From Micromonospora tulbaghiae (GTDB lineage: Bacteria > Actinomycetota > Actinomycetes > Mycobacteriales > Micromonosporaceae): a stretch of 64,000 nucleotides of DNA. Positions within the stretch are counted from its first letter, which is position 1; every line of letters starts with the position of its first letter. Shown in pieces: positions 26,301-34,868 of the stretch. The position numbers and the translations under genes are program-made. The stretch covers positions 109,897 through 173,896 of the forward strand of contig NZ_FMCQ01000012.1 in the NCBI RefSeq assembly GCF_900091605.1. The letters are read 5' to 3'. The notes under the pieces are model-generated. The model was given only the letters and a program-made list of their open reading frames with translations, was not told the DNA's origin and searched no databases.

Positions 26301-26707
26301 TCCCCGGGGAGATCCTGCCGGCGGCCGGCCCGGTCGAGATCAACGTGGGTCGGCCGGTGACCACAGTGGTCGTCGTCAACACCGCCGACCGTCCGGTGCA
26401 GGTCGGCTCGCACTACCACTTCGCCGAGGCCAACCCGGCCCTGATGTTCGACCGGGCCGCCGCCTGGGGTCAGCGTCTCGCCGTTCCGGCGGGTACCTCG
26501 GTCCGGTTCGAGCCGGGCGTGAGCCGCACCGTCGAGCTGGTCCCGCTCGGAGGCGCACGCGTCGTGCCCGGCCTCCGCGGCGAGTGCGCCGGGCCGCTGG
26601 ACGAAGCGTCACCAACCGCGCCGGGAACCGACGCGCCGGCGAGCGGAGCGCCGGGAACAGATGCGCCGACGAGCGGGGCGCCGACGAGCGACGGGCCGGC
26701 GCGGTGA
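26297..26707 (+). CDS. ureB: Urease beta subunit with a repetitive C-terminal tail
   Basis: From GTG 26297 (overlapping ureA) the 136-residue product has the UreB core: IPGEILPAAGPVEINVGRP, VQVGSHYHFAEANPAL, AVPAGTSVRFEPG and VPLGGARVVPGLRG. The core ends near residue 100. About 35 extra residues follow, made of degenerate GTDAP.SGAP repeats rich in Ala, Pro, Thr and Ser. The tail is not needed for the fold and probably is a flexible extension. The last codons overlap the ureC start. Confidence 0.95.
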   Translation: MIPGEILPAAGPVEINVGRPVTTVVVVNTADRPVQVGSHYHFAEANPALMFDRAAAWGQRLAVPAGTSVRFEPGVSRTVELVPLGGARVVPGLRGECAGPLDEASPTAPGTDAPASGAPGTDAPTSGAPTSDGPAR

Positions 26708-28407
26708 GCGCCGTGCAGCGGGACCGCTACATCGACCTGTACGGGCCGACCACCGGCGACCGCATCCGGCTGGCCGACACGAGCCTGCTGATCGAGGTGG
26801 AGACCGACCACTGCGTGGGCGGCGACGAGGCGATCTTCGGCGGCGGGAAGGTGATCCGCGAGTCGATGGGCCAGTCGCGGGCGACCCGCGCCGAGGGGGC
26901 CCTCGACACCGTCCTCACCGGCGCGGTGGTGCTCGACCACTGGGGCGTGGTCAAGGCCGACGTGGGTCTGCGCGACGGGCGGATCGTGGCGCTCGGCCGG
27001 GCCGGCAACCCGGACACCATGCCCGGCGTGCACCCCGAGCTGGTCATCGGCCCGGCCACCGAGGTCATCGCCGGCAACGGCCGGATCCTCACGGCCGGCG
27101 CCGTCGACACCCACGTGCACTTCATCTGCCCCGAGATCGTCACCGAGGCGCTGGCAAGCGGCATCACCACACTCGTCGGCGGCGGCACCGGCCCCGCCGA
27201 GGGCACCCGGGCCACGACTGTCACCCCGAACGCCTGGCACCTGGCCCGCATGCACGAGGCGCTGGACACGCTGCCGGTCAACGTGCTGCTGCTCGGCAAG
27301 GGCAACACCGTCTCGCACGAGGCGCTGTGGGAGCAGTTGCGCGCCGGCGCGGGCGGTTTCAAGCTGCACGAGGACTGGGGCACCACGCCGGCGGCGATCG
27401 ACGCCTGCCTGCGGGTGGCGGACGCCTCCGGGGTGCAGGTGTCCATCCACACCGACACTCTCAACGAGGCCGGTTTCGTGGCCGACACGCTGCGGGCGAT
27501 CGCCGGCCGGGCCATCCACTCGTACCACACCGAGGGTGCGGGAGGCGGGCACGCGCCGGACATCATCACGGTGGCCGGCGAGCCCAACGTGCTGCCGTCG
27601 TCGACCAACCCGACCCGGCCGTACACCGCCAACACCCTCGCCGAGCATCTGGACATGCTGATGGTCTGCCACCATCTCAACCCGTCCGTGCCGGAGGACC
27701 TGGCCTTCGCCGAGAGCCGCATCCGACCGTCCACGATGGCCGCCGAGGACCTGCTGCACGACCTCGGCGCGATCTCCATCATCGGCTCCGACTCGCAGGC
27801 GATGGGCCGGGTGGGCGAGGTGATCCTGCGAACCTGGCAGAGCGCGCACGTCATGAAGGAGCGGGTCGGCGCGCTGCCCGGCGACGGCGCGGCCGACAAC
27901 CACCGGGCCCGCCGGTACGTGGCGAAGTACACCATCTGCGCGGCGATGGCGAACGGGCTGGACCGGGAGGTCGGCTCGGTCGAGCCGGGCAAGCTGGCCG
28001 ACCTGGTGCTGTGGGATCCGGCGTTCTTCGGCGTACGACCGCACCTGGTGCTCAAGGGCGGCATGATCGCGTACGCCCAGATGGGTGACGCCAACGCGTC
28101 CATCCCGACGCCGCAGCCGATGCTGCCGCGCCCGATGTTCGGCGCGTACGGCGCCGCGGCGTCGGCCACCAGCCTGGCGTTCGTCGCGCCGGCCGCCCTC
28201 GACGCGGGGCTGCGCCTGGACGTGCGGCGGCGGGTGGTGCCCGTCGCGGATGTGCGCTCGCGGGGCAAGGCCGACCTGCCGGAGAACGACGCGATGCCCC
28301 GGATCGAGGTGGACCCGGACACCTTCACGGTGCGGATCGACGGTCAGGTGGTGGAGCCGGACCCGGTGCCACGCCTGCCGATGGCCCAGCGGTACTTCCT
28401 GTTCTGA
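26704..28407 (+). CDS. ureC: Urease alpha (catalytic) subunit
   Basis: GTG 26704 overlaps the ureB stop and gives a 567-residue product, standard for UreC. Nickel ligands are seen in VDTHVHFICP, the carbamylated Lys in GGFKLHEDWG, and further His ligands in VSIHTDTLNE and HTEGAGGGHAPD. The catalytic flap His lies in MVCHHLN and the last Asp ligand in IIGSDSQAMGR. All key residues appear intact, so the enzyme should be active when the accessory proteins load nickel. The organism can thus use urea as nitrogen source. Confidence 0.98.
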   Translation: MSAVQRDRYIDLYGPTTGDRIRLADTSLLIEVETDHCVGGDEAIFGGGKVIRESMGQSRATRAEGALDTVLTGAVVLDHWGVVKADVGLRDGRIVALGRAGNPDTMPGVHPELVIGPATEVIAGNGRILTAGAVDTHVHFICPEIVTEALASGITTLVGGGTGPAEGTRATTVTPNAWHLARMHEALDTLPVNVLLLGKGNTVSHEALWEQLRAGAGGFKLHEDWGTTPAAIDACLRVADASGVQVSIHTDTLNEAGFVADTLRAIAGRAIHSYHTEGAGGGHAPDIITVAGEPNVLPSSTNPTRPYTANTLAEHLDMLMVCHHLNPSVPEDLAFAESRIRPSTMAAEDLLHDLGAISIIGSDSQAMGRVGEVILRTWQSAHVMKERVGALPGDGAADNHRARRYVAKYTICAAMANGLDREVGSVEPGKLADLVLWDPAFFGVRPHLVLKGGMIAYAQMGDANASIPTPQPMLPRPMFGAYGAAASATSLAFVAPAALDAGLRLDVRRRVVPVADVRSRGKADLPENDAMPRIEVDPDTFTVRIDGQVVEPDPVPRLPMAQRYFLF

Positions 28408-29099
28408 TGGCGACGTCGAGCCTGCTCCTGCTGCTGGCCGACGGTCGCTTCCCGGCCGGCGCGCACGCCCACTCCGGCGGCCTGGAGGCCGCCGTCGCCG
28501 CCGGCCGGGTCACCGACCTGGTCACGTTGGAGGCGTTCCTGGCCGGCCGGCTGGCCACCGCCGGGCTGGTCGGTGCGGCGTTCGCGGCGGCGGCGCACCG
28601 GGCGGTGACCTCGGCCGGTTCCGCCGTACGCGGGTCCACGCTGGCGTTGCTCGACGCGGAGCTGGACGCCCGGACGGCGGCACCGGCGCTGCGCACGGTG
28701 TCCCGTCGCCAGGGACGGGCTCTGCTGCGCGCGGGCCGGGCCATCTGGCCGGAGGCGTCCTTCGACGACCTGCCCTCCACACCTGGCGGAGCGCACCAGC
28801 CGTTGGTGCTCGGGCTGCTCTGCGCCGCCGCCGGCCTGAGCCGCGCCGAGACCGCCGCGGTCGCCGCCCACGGGACGGTGACCGGTGCGGCCAGTGCGGC
28901 CGTACGCCTGCTCGGCCTCGACCCGTACCAGGTCCAGGCCCTGCTGGTCGGTCTCGCCTCCCGGTGCGACGGCACCGCCGCCGAGGCGGCCCGGGCCGCC
29001 GACGAACCACCCGAACGGCTGCCCGCCGCGGCCGCTCCTCTTGCCGACATCCATGCCGAGGCTCATGCCACCTGGGAGGTGCGTCTCTTTGCGTCCTGA
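28407..29099 (+). CDS. ureF: Urease accessory protein UreF
   Basis: ATG 28407 overlaps the last base of ureC (TGATG). The 230-residue protein is all-helical with the UreF start LLLADGRFPAGAHAHSGGLEAAV and a central region rich in Ala/Arg helices. UreF joins UreD (UreH) on apo-urease and gates GTP hydrolysis by UreG during nickel insertion. Confidence 0.93.
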   Translation: MATSSLLLLLADGRFPAGAHAHSGGLEAAVAAGRVTDLVTLEAFLAGRLATAGLVGAAFAAAAHRAVTSAGSAVRGSTLALLDAELDARTAAPALRTVSRRQGRALLRAGRAIWPEASFDDLPSTPGGAHQPLVLGLLCAAAGLSRAETAAVAAHGTVTGAASAAVRLLGLDPYQVQALLVGLASRCDGTAAEAARAADEPPERLPAAAAPLADIHAEAHATWEVRLFAS

Positions 29100-29859
29100 C
29101 ACCGTTGTGCCGACCGCTGCGCCCACTGCCGGCCGGAATCCCGCCCCGCACGACGAGACCGTTCCGCACACCCACCCCGAACCGGGGGTGGACCCGCATC
29201 CGCCGCTGGCCCAAGCCGGACGGGCGCTGCGCGTCGGCATCGGCGGGCCGGTCGGGTCCGGCAAGACCGCCCTGGTGGCGGCCCTGTGCCGGGCGTTCGC
29301 CGGCGAGCTGCGACTCGGCGTGGTCACCAACGACATCTACACGACCGAGGACGCCGACTTCCTCAAGCGGGCCGGCGTGCTGGACCCGAGCCGGATCCGC
29401 GCCGTGGAGACCGGTTGCTGCCCGCACACCGCCATCCGGGACGACATCGGGGCCAACCTCGACGCTGTGGACGAGTTGGCCGAGGCGGTCGGCCCGCTGG
29501 ACCTGGTGCTGGTCGAGAGCGGCGGGGACAACCTGACCGCCACGTTCAGCCGGGGCCTGGTGGACCGGCAGATATTCGTGGTCGACGTGGCCGGCGGGGA
29601 CAAGGTGCCGCGCAAGGGCGGACCGGGGGTGACGTCCGCCGACCTGCTCGTGATCAACAAGACCGATCTGGCCCCCATGGTGGGCGCGGACCTGGCCGTC
29701 ATGGACCGGGACGCGCGGGCCCGGCGCGGTGACCTGCCGACCGTGTTCCTGTCGATCGTCGGCGACCCGGCGGCGGGGCGGGTCGCCGACTGGATCCGCC
29801 ACGAACTGGCCCACCACGCGGCAGTACACCCGATCGCCGCGCCGGTCGGCCCGGCCTGA
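29089..29859 (+). CDS. ureG: Urease accessory GTPase UreG
   Basis: The most likely start is TTG 29089, overlapping ureF, with GGGAGG at suitable distance; GTG 29107 is an alternative. After a His/Pro-rich N-terminus of about 45 residues (VPHTHPEPGVDPHPP), which may bind nickel, the SIMIBI GTPase core follows. It has a P-loop GGPVGSGKT, VVTNDIYTTEDA, the Cys-Pro-His metal motif ETGCCPHTAIRDD, VESGGDNLTATFS and NKTDLAP. The His-bearing extension may partly make up for the missing ureE. Confidence 0.95.
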   Translation: MRPDTVVPTAAPTAGRNPAPHDETVPHTHPEPGVDPHPPLAQAGRALRVGIGGPVGSGKTALVAALCRAFAGELRLGVVTNDIYTTEDADFLKRAGVLDPSRIRAVETGCCPHTAIRDDIGANLDAVDELAEAVGPLDLVLVESGGDNLTATFSRGLVDRQIFVVDVAGGDKVPRKGGPGVTSADLLVINKTDLAPMVGADLAVMDRDARARRGDLPTVFLSIVGDPAAGRVADWIRHELAHHAAVHPIAAPVGPA

Positions 29860-30605
29860 TGCGCGCGTACGCCCGGCTGGTGGCCCGGGCCGACGGCCGG
29901 GGCGGCACGGTCCTCGCCGAGCTGCGCGGTGAGACGCCGCTGCTGCTGCGACAGACGCCCGGCAGCGGTCGTGCCGTGACCGTGTACGTCGTCGGCGGTG
30001 CGGCCGGCCCGCTCGCCGGCGACGACCTGCGGCTGGAGATCGACGTGGGACCGGGGGCGGCGGTGCGGGTACACACCGTCGCCGCCTCGGTCGCCCTGCC
30101 CGGCCGGCCCGATGTCGTGTCGCGGATGGCGGTCCGCGCCGTGGTGCACGACGGCGGCGCACTGCACTGGCTGCCCGAGCAACTGGTCGCGGCGGCCGGC
30201 TGCGCGCACCTCGCCGAGTCCCGTGTGGAGCTGGCCGCCGGGGCGAGGCTGACCTGGCGCGACGAGGTGATCTGCGGCCGGTACGGCGAGGCGCCGGGCG
30301 GTGCGGTCGTCCACACCCGGGTCGACTACGACGGCCGGCCGCTGCTGCGCCAGTCGCTTGCAGTGGGACCGGGCGCGCCCGGCTGGGCCGGCCCCGCGGT
30401 GCTCGGCGGCGCGCCGGCCACCGGGTCGCTGCTGGTGGTGGACCCGTCGATTCCCCACGAGACGGCGGCGGTCGAGGGCACCCTCGCCCGGCTGCCCCTG
30501 GCAGGTGGTCCGGCGACACTGTGGACCGCCACCGCTGCCGACGCGCACACGCTGCGCGACCACCTCGACGTGGAGGTCGAGCCGCTGCTGACCAAGGTGG
30601 AGTGA
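29859..30605 (+). CDS. ureD: Urease accessory protein UreD
   Basis: ATG 29859 overlaps the ureG stop. The 248-residue beta-rich protein has the UreD/UreH features VHTVAASVALPG, LHWLPEQLVAAAGCAH and WRDEVICGRYGE. It is the last gene of the operon, so the gene order is ABCFGD with no ureE, as usual in actinobacteria. It ends seven bases before the stop of a convergent MarR gene. Confidence 0.93.
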   Translation: MRAYARLVARADGRGGTVLAELRGETPLLLRQTPGSGRAVTVYVVGGAAGPLAGDDLRLEIDVGPGAAVRVHTVAASVALPGRPDVVSRMAVRAVVHDGGALHWLPEQLVAAAGCAHLAESRVELAAGARLTWRDEVICGRYGEAPGGAVVHTRVDYDGRPLLRQSLAVGPGAPGWAGPAVLGGAPATGSLLVVDPSIPHETAAVEGTLARLPLAGGPATLWTATAADAHTLRDHLDVEVEPLLTKVE

Positions 30606-30612
30606 AGCGGGG

Positions 30613-31077
30613 TCAGCGGCGAGGGCCGGCCGCCTGGACGTGGTCGCGGCGACCCGCCGGATCGAGTCGGGCGATCAGGCCGGCGAGGTGGTCGAGCAGG
30701 GCGGTGTCGGCCGGTACGCCCGCCTCGGCGAGGCTGGCCCGGACCCGCTCGTCGATGCGGGCGTGCTCGCGGCGGCCCCGGGCGGTCAGGTGGGCCCGGA
30801 TGCGCCGGCGGTCCAGCGGGTCGATCCGCCGGAACACCAGGTTACGGTCGACGAGCTGGTCGACCAGCTTGGTGAGGGTCCCCGGCGGCAACGACGCCTC
30901 GGCGGACACCTCGCTCATCGGATGGCCCTGACCGTCGGCGAGCAGGCAGAGCACCCGCCACGCCTCGGTGGTCAGGTCGTCGTCGGCCAGAACGGCGGCC
31001 AACCGGCGGGAGAGCAGCCGTTCGGCGCGGGTGAGCGAGCGCAGCAGATCGGCTGGCGCCCCGGGCACGTCTGACAT
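30613..31077 (-). CDS. MarR-family transcriptional regulator
   Basis: The 154-residue product starts at ATG 31077 behind AGGGAG. The winged helix spans residues about 30-100: LTTEAWRVLCLLADGQGHPMSEVSAEASLPPGTLTKLVDQLVDRNLVFRR. DPLDRRRIRAHLTARG, the MarR wing, comes next. It is divergent from the AmiC-like sensor gene with 96 bp between starts and convergent with ureD. It may regulate the sensor and perhaps urea uptake. Confidence 0.88.
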   Translation of the reverse strand: MSDVPGAPADLLRSLTRAERLLSRRLAAVLADDDLTTEAWRVLCLLADGQGHPMSEVSAEASLPPGTLTKLVDQLVDRNLVFRRIDPLDRRRIRAHLTARGRREHARIDERVRASLAEAGVPADTALLDHLAGLIARLDPAGRRDHVQAAGPRR

Positions 31078-31173
31078 GGAACTCCCTGGGCCGGTGGCCC
31101 TGCCATGGTAGCGACTCGTCCCGGTCCGTGGAGAGCTGTGGTTTTCCCACGTCGGCCGGGCAATCATGGGCTC

Positions 31174-32256
31174 ATGTCCGCGCCGGCACCGCCGTGGCTC
31201 ACAGTCGATCGGGCCGTGGTCAGCATCGCGCTGGTGTACCCGATGCGCGGGCCGGCGGGAATGTTCGGCCCGACCTGCGAACTCTGCGCCCAGCTCGCGG
31301 TCGAGGAGATCAACGCCGGTGGCGGGGTGCTGGGCCGCGAGGTGCGGCTGGTGCCGGTCGACGGTGGGGCCCCGCCGGCTGAGGTGGCAGCCCAGGTGGA
31401 GGCGCTGGTGTCGGTGGGCGCCGTGCAGGGCGTGACCGGTTGGCACATCTCCTCGGTGCGGCAGGCGCTCGCGCCCCGGGTCGCGGGCCGCGTGCCGTAC
31501 GTCTACACCGCCCTGTACGAGGGCGGTGAGCGTACCGAGGGGGTCTATCTGACCAGCGAGACGCCGGACGCCCAGCTGTGGCCCGCGATGCGGTTGCTCG
31601 CGGGGGAGCAGGGCGTGCGCCGCTGGTTCGTGGTCGGCAACGACTACGTGTGGCCCCGGCGCACCGCGCGGGCGGCCCAGCGGTACGCGCTGCGCGGCGG
31701 TGGTCGCGTGGTGGGGCAGGCGTTCCTGCCGTTGGAGACGCACGACTTCGACGACGTGTTGCGCCGGATCGAGCGCAGCGACGCCGACGCCGTGGTGATG
31801 CTGCTCGTCGGCGCGGACGCGGTGCGGTTCAACCGGGCGTTCGCGCGTGCCGCGATGGACCAGCGTTGCCTGCGGCTGAGCACGCTGATGGACGAGAACA
31901 TGCTGCTGGCCAGCGGGGTGGGCGCGACGCGGCGGCTCTACAGCACGGCGGGCTTCTTCGCCGGCCTCGTGACGCAGGAGAACCTCGACTTCCACGGCGA
32001 GTTCGCCCGCCGGTTCGGGGTGGAGGCGCCGCCGCTGGGCAGCCTGGGGGAGTCCTGTTACGAGGGCGTGATGCTGCTCGCCGCCCTGATCGGGCAGGCC
32101 CGCACCCTCGACGTACGGGCGATCGAGACGGCTGCCGACACGGTGGCGTACCACGGGCCGCGCGGTCGGCTGCAGCTGCGTCGACGGCACGTGCGCCAGC
32201 GGATCTACCTCGCCGAGGCCGACGGTCTCGACTTCACAGTGCTCGCCCAGCTCTGA
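31174..32256 (+). CDS. Cytosolic AmiC/UrtA-like amide- or urea-binding protein
   Basis: The 360-residue product from ATG 31174 is a type I periplasmic-binding fold of the UrtA/AmiC branch (ALVYPMRGPAGMFGPTCELCAQLAVEEINAGGGVLGREV, WFVVGNDYVWPRRTARAAQRY, GSLGESCYEGVMLLAAL). Unlike the true transporter protein UrtA 400 bp downstream, it has no signal peptide and no lipobox, so it stays in the cytoplasm. In Pseudomonas, AmiC of this family senses amides and controls the antiterminator AmiR. Here no AmiR-like gene is present and the neighbour is a MarR regulator. It probably is an intracellular sensor for urea or short amides; the partner is unknown. Confidence 0.85.
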   Translation: MSAPAPPWLTVDRAVVSIALVYPMRGPAGMFGPTCELCAQLAVEEINAGGGVLGREVRLVPVDGGAPPAEVAAQVEALVSVGAVQGVTGWHISSVRQALAPRVAGRVPYVYTALYEGGERTEGVYLTSETPDAQLWPAMRLLAGEQGVRRWFVVGNDYVWPRRTARAAQRYALRGGGRVVGQAFLPLETHDFDDVLRRIERSDADAVVMLLVGADAVRFNRAFARAAMDQRCLRLSTLMDENMLLASGVGATRRLYSTAGFFAGLVTQENLDFHGEFARRFGVEAPPLGSLGESCYEGVMLLAALIGQARTLDVRAIETAADTVAYHGPRGRLQLRRRHVRQRIYLAEADGLDFTVLAQL

Positions 32257-32659
32257 CCGCCCGGTGCAGACCCTTGACACGTCCACCCGGCCCGGCCCTA
32301 AGATGCTTCCTGCGTGAAGTATCCGCCCCGATGGGTGGATACCGCGAATGTCTGTCCACCGTCGGCGGAATCTGTCCGCCGACCATTGTGGTGGCAATTC
32401 TTCGCCGAATCAGTCACGGCCGAAACCGTCTTACGTGCGACGGTGCCAGCTGTTGTGGCATGTCTTCTCTGCGGGTGCGCGGGAAACAGTCAATTAAGGA
32501 CTGGGAAACGTCCGCGCAATCATGCCGGTCAACGCTTTGCGTGCCCGTAGCCGACGCGATGACCATAGGCGACGTCCACCCGTCGACCTCCGCATCGCCT
32601 ACTCCACCGGACCGCACCGACCGTCCTTTCGCTACTTGAGTGCACCGCAGGGAGAATAG
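32257..32659 (+). promoter_or_regulatory. Promoter and long structured leader of the urt operon
   Basis: TTGACA (32274-32279) and TAAGAT (32299-32304), 19 bp apart, form a sigma-70-type promoter, so transcription should begin near 32311 and leave about 350 nt of untranslated leader. Two hairpins sit back to back at its start: GGTGGA/TCCACC (32334-32360) and GTCGGCGGA/TCCGCCGAC (32361-32383). Farther down GAAAC occurs at 32483 and 32505, exactly 22 bp apart, the period of GlnR a/b boxes, though the GTnAC half-sites are poor. No protein-coding pattern is seen. It could be a cis-acting nitrogen-responsive RNA or a GlnR target. Confidence 0.5.
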
Positions 32660-33904
32660 ATGTCAGTTCTTTGGGGCCGCCGCATCCTGGCGGGTGCCAT
32701 GACCCTCGTCGCCGCGGCGGCCATGACCGCGTGCGGCAGCAAGACCAGCGACGAGGGCGGCGCGGCCGGCGTCACCGCCGACGTCTCCGGCGACACCGTC
32801 AAGGTGGGCCTGCTCAACTCGCTCTCCGGCACCATGGCGATCAGCGAGGTCACCGTCCGCGACTCCATCATGCTCGCCGTCGAGGAGATCAACGCGGCCG
32901 GTGGCGTCCTCGGCAAGAAGATCCAGCCGATCGGCGAGGACGGCGCCTCGGACTGGCCCACCTTCGCGGAGAAGGCCGAGAAGCTCATCTCCGAGGACCG
33001 GGTGGCAGCCGTTTTCGGCTGCTGGACGTCGGCCAGCCGCAAGGCGGTCAAGCCGGTGTTCGAGAAGAACAAGGCGCTGCTGTTCTACCCGGTGCAGTAC
33101 GAGGGCCTGGAACAGTCGCCCTACATCTTCTACACCGGCGCGACGACCAACCAGCAGATCGTCCCCGGGCTCGACTACCTCAAGGCGCAGGGAACGAAGT
33201 CGGTCTACCTGGTCGGCAGCGACTACGTCTTCCCGCGCACGGCCAACAAAATCATCAAGGCGTACGCGGCGGCGAACGGGATGACAGTGGTCGGCGAGGA
33301 TTACGCGCCGCTCGGGTCCACCGAATTCGGCACGATCGTCAACAAGGTCAAGTCGTCCGGCGCGAAGGCGGTCTTCAACACCCTGAACGGCGACAGCAAC
33401 GTGGCGTTCTTCAAGGAGTACAAGTCGGCCGGGCTGACCGCCGCCGCGATGCCGGTGGTGTCGGTGTCCATCGCCGAGGAGGAGGTCAAGGGCATCGGCA
33501 CCCAGTACCTGGAGGGTCAGCTGACCGCCTGGAACTACTACCAGACCACACCCGGCGCGGCGAACGGCAAGTTCGTGGCCGCGTACAAGGCGAAGTACGG
33601 CGCGGACAAGCCGACGAGCGACCCGATGGAAGCCGCCTACGTCAGCGTCTACCTGTGGAAGGCGATGGTCGAGAAGGCCGGCGCGTTCGACGTCGAGAAG
33701 GTCCGCGGCGTCTCCGACGGAATCACCTTCGACGCGCCGGAGGGCCTGGTCACTGTCGACGGCAAGACCCAGCACATCGCCAAGACCGCCCGCATCGGCA
33801 AGGTCGGTGCGGACGGCCTGATCACCGAGGTGTGGAACTCCGGCAAGCCGATCGCGCCGGACCCGTACCTCAAGACCTATCCGTGGGCGAGCGGCCTGAG
33901 CTGA
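32660..33904 (+). CDS. urtA: Urea ABC transporter substrate-binding lipoprotein
   Basis: The 414-residue protein has a lipoprotein signal ending AMTAC (Cys about residue 25). The mature part is the UrtA family: VKVGLLNSLSGTMAISE, FGCWTSASRKAVKPVFE, LLFYPVQYEGLEQSPYIFYTGA, YLVGSDYVFPRTANKI and NGDSNVAFFKEY. The GCWTSASRK and YPVQYEG phrases are the urea-binding signatures. It delivers urea to the UrtBC permease. A GGGAGAA site precedes ATG 32660, and the gene follows the structured leader described above. Confidence 0.95.
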   Translation: MSVLWGRRILAGAMTLVAAAAMTACGSKTSDEGGAAGVTADVSGDTVKVGLLNSLSGTMAISEVTVRDSIMLAVEEINAAGGVLGKKIQPIGEDGASDWPTFAEKAEKLISEDRVAAVFGCWTSASRKAVKPVFEKNKALLFYPVQYEGLEQSPYIFYTGATTNQQIVPGLDYLKAQGTKSVYLVGSDYVFPRTANKIIKAYAAANGMTVVGEDYAPLGSTEFGTIVNKVKSSGAKAVFNTLNGDSNVAFFKEYKSAGLTAAAMPVVSVSIAEEEVKGIGTQYLEGQLTAWNYYQTTPGAANGKFVAAYKAKYGADKPTSDPMEAAYVSVYLWKAMVEKAGAFDVEKVRGVSDGITFDAPEGLVTVDGKTQHIAKTARIGKVGADGLITEVWNSGKPIAPDPYLKTYPWASGLS

Positions 33905-33914
33905 CGACGCCGGC

Positions 33915-33950
33915 CCCGGGCGGGCACCGCGACGACGCGCCCCGCCCGGG
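33915..33950 (+). promoter_or_regulatory. Intercistronic hairpin between urtA and urtB
   Basis: CCCGGGCGGG (33915-33924) pairs perfectly with CCCGCCCGGG (33941-33950). It lies 10 bp after the urtA stop and has no T-run, so it probably protects or partly terminates the abundant urtA message. Confidence 0.55.
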
Positions 33951-33980
33951 TCCCCGACCAGCAGTACGGGAGTACCCACC

Positions 33981-34868
33981 GTGACAGTCCTCTTCGGTCA
34001 ACTCTTCACCGGCATCAGCATCGGCGCGGTGCTGCTGCTCATCGCGCTCGGACTGGCGCTGACCTTCGGCCAGATGAACGTCATCAACATGGCGCACGGC
34101 GAGTTCATCATGGCCGGCGCCTACACCACCTACGTGCTGCAACAGAGCATCACCGGTGCCGGCCTGTCGCTGCTGGTCGCGCTGCCGGTGGCGTTCGTGG
34201 TCGCCGGCACGATGGGGGTGCTGCTGGAGATCCTGCTGATCCGCCGGCTCTACGCCCGTCCCCTGGACACCCTGCTGGTCACGTGGGGCGTGTCCCTGAT
34301 GCTGCAACAGCTCGCCCGGGACGTCTTCGGCAGTCCGAACGTGCAGACCCGCGCGCCGGAGCTGCTCACCGGCAACGTGGCGGTGCCCGGCGGGCTGACG
34401 GTCGCCAACAACCGGCTGTTCATCCTGGCCCTGGCCCTGGCCGCCGTCGCCGCCCTCACCCTGGCGCTGCGGTTCACCCCGTTGGGGCGCCGGATCCGCG
34501 CGGTCGTGCAGAACCGCGACCTCGCCGCGGTGTCCGGCGTCCCCACCGCCCGGGTCGACCGGACGACCTTCTTCCTCGGCTCGGGCCTGGCCGGGCTCGC
34601 CGGGGTGGCGCTCACCCTGCTCGGCCCGATCGGCCCGACCATGGGCACCAACCTGATCATCGACGCCTTCCTGGTCGTCGTGGTCGGTGGGATCGGTCAG
34701 CTCAAGGGCAGCGTGATCGTCGCCTTCGCCCTGGGGGTCCTCCAGGCCACCGGGGAGTACCTCACGACCCTCAGCGTCGCCAAGGTGATCGTCTTCGTGG
34801 CGATCGTCGCGTTCCTCCAGTGGCGGCCACAGGGCCTGTTCACCCTGCGGACCAGGAGCCTCGCATGA
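33981..34868 (+). CDS. urtB: Urea ABC transporter permease UrtB
   Basis: The 295-residue LivH-type permease has about eight membrane segments (GISIGAVLLLIALGLALTFG; GLSLLVALPVAFVVAGTMGVLLE). NMAHGEFIMAGAYTTYV and RAVVQNRDLAAVSGVPTARVD, the cytoplasmic coupling region, are standard for UrtB. It starts at GTG 33981, 76 bp after urtA, and overlaps urtC by four bases. Confidence 0.95.
   Translation: MTVLFGQLFTGISIGAVLLLIALGLALTFGQMNVINMAHGEFIMAGAYTTYVLQQSITGAGLSLLVALPVAFVVAGTMGVLLEILLIRRLYARPLDTLLVTWGVSLMLQQLARDVFGSPNVQTRAPELLTGNVAVPGGLTVANNRLFILALALAAVAALTLALRFTPLGRRIRAVVQNRDLAAVSGVPTARVDRTTFFLGSGLAGLAGVALTLLGPIGPTMGTNLIIDAFLVVVVGGIGQLKGSVIVAFALGVLQATGEYLTTLSVAKVIVFVAIVAFLQWRPQGLFTLRTRSLA

Noticed and set aside
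28350..30605. Search for ureE in the urease cluster
   Set aside because: No metallochaperone with a His-rich tail is present between ureC and ureD; the order is complete as ABCFGD.
32257..32659. Guanidine (ykkC or mini-ykkC) riboswitch
   Set aside because: The hairpin loops lack the ACGR motif and the conserved ykkC core is not seen, so only a generic structured leader is claimed.
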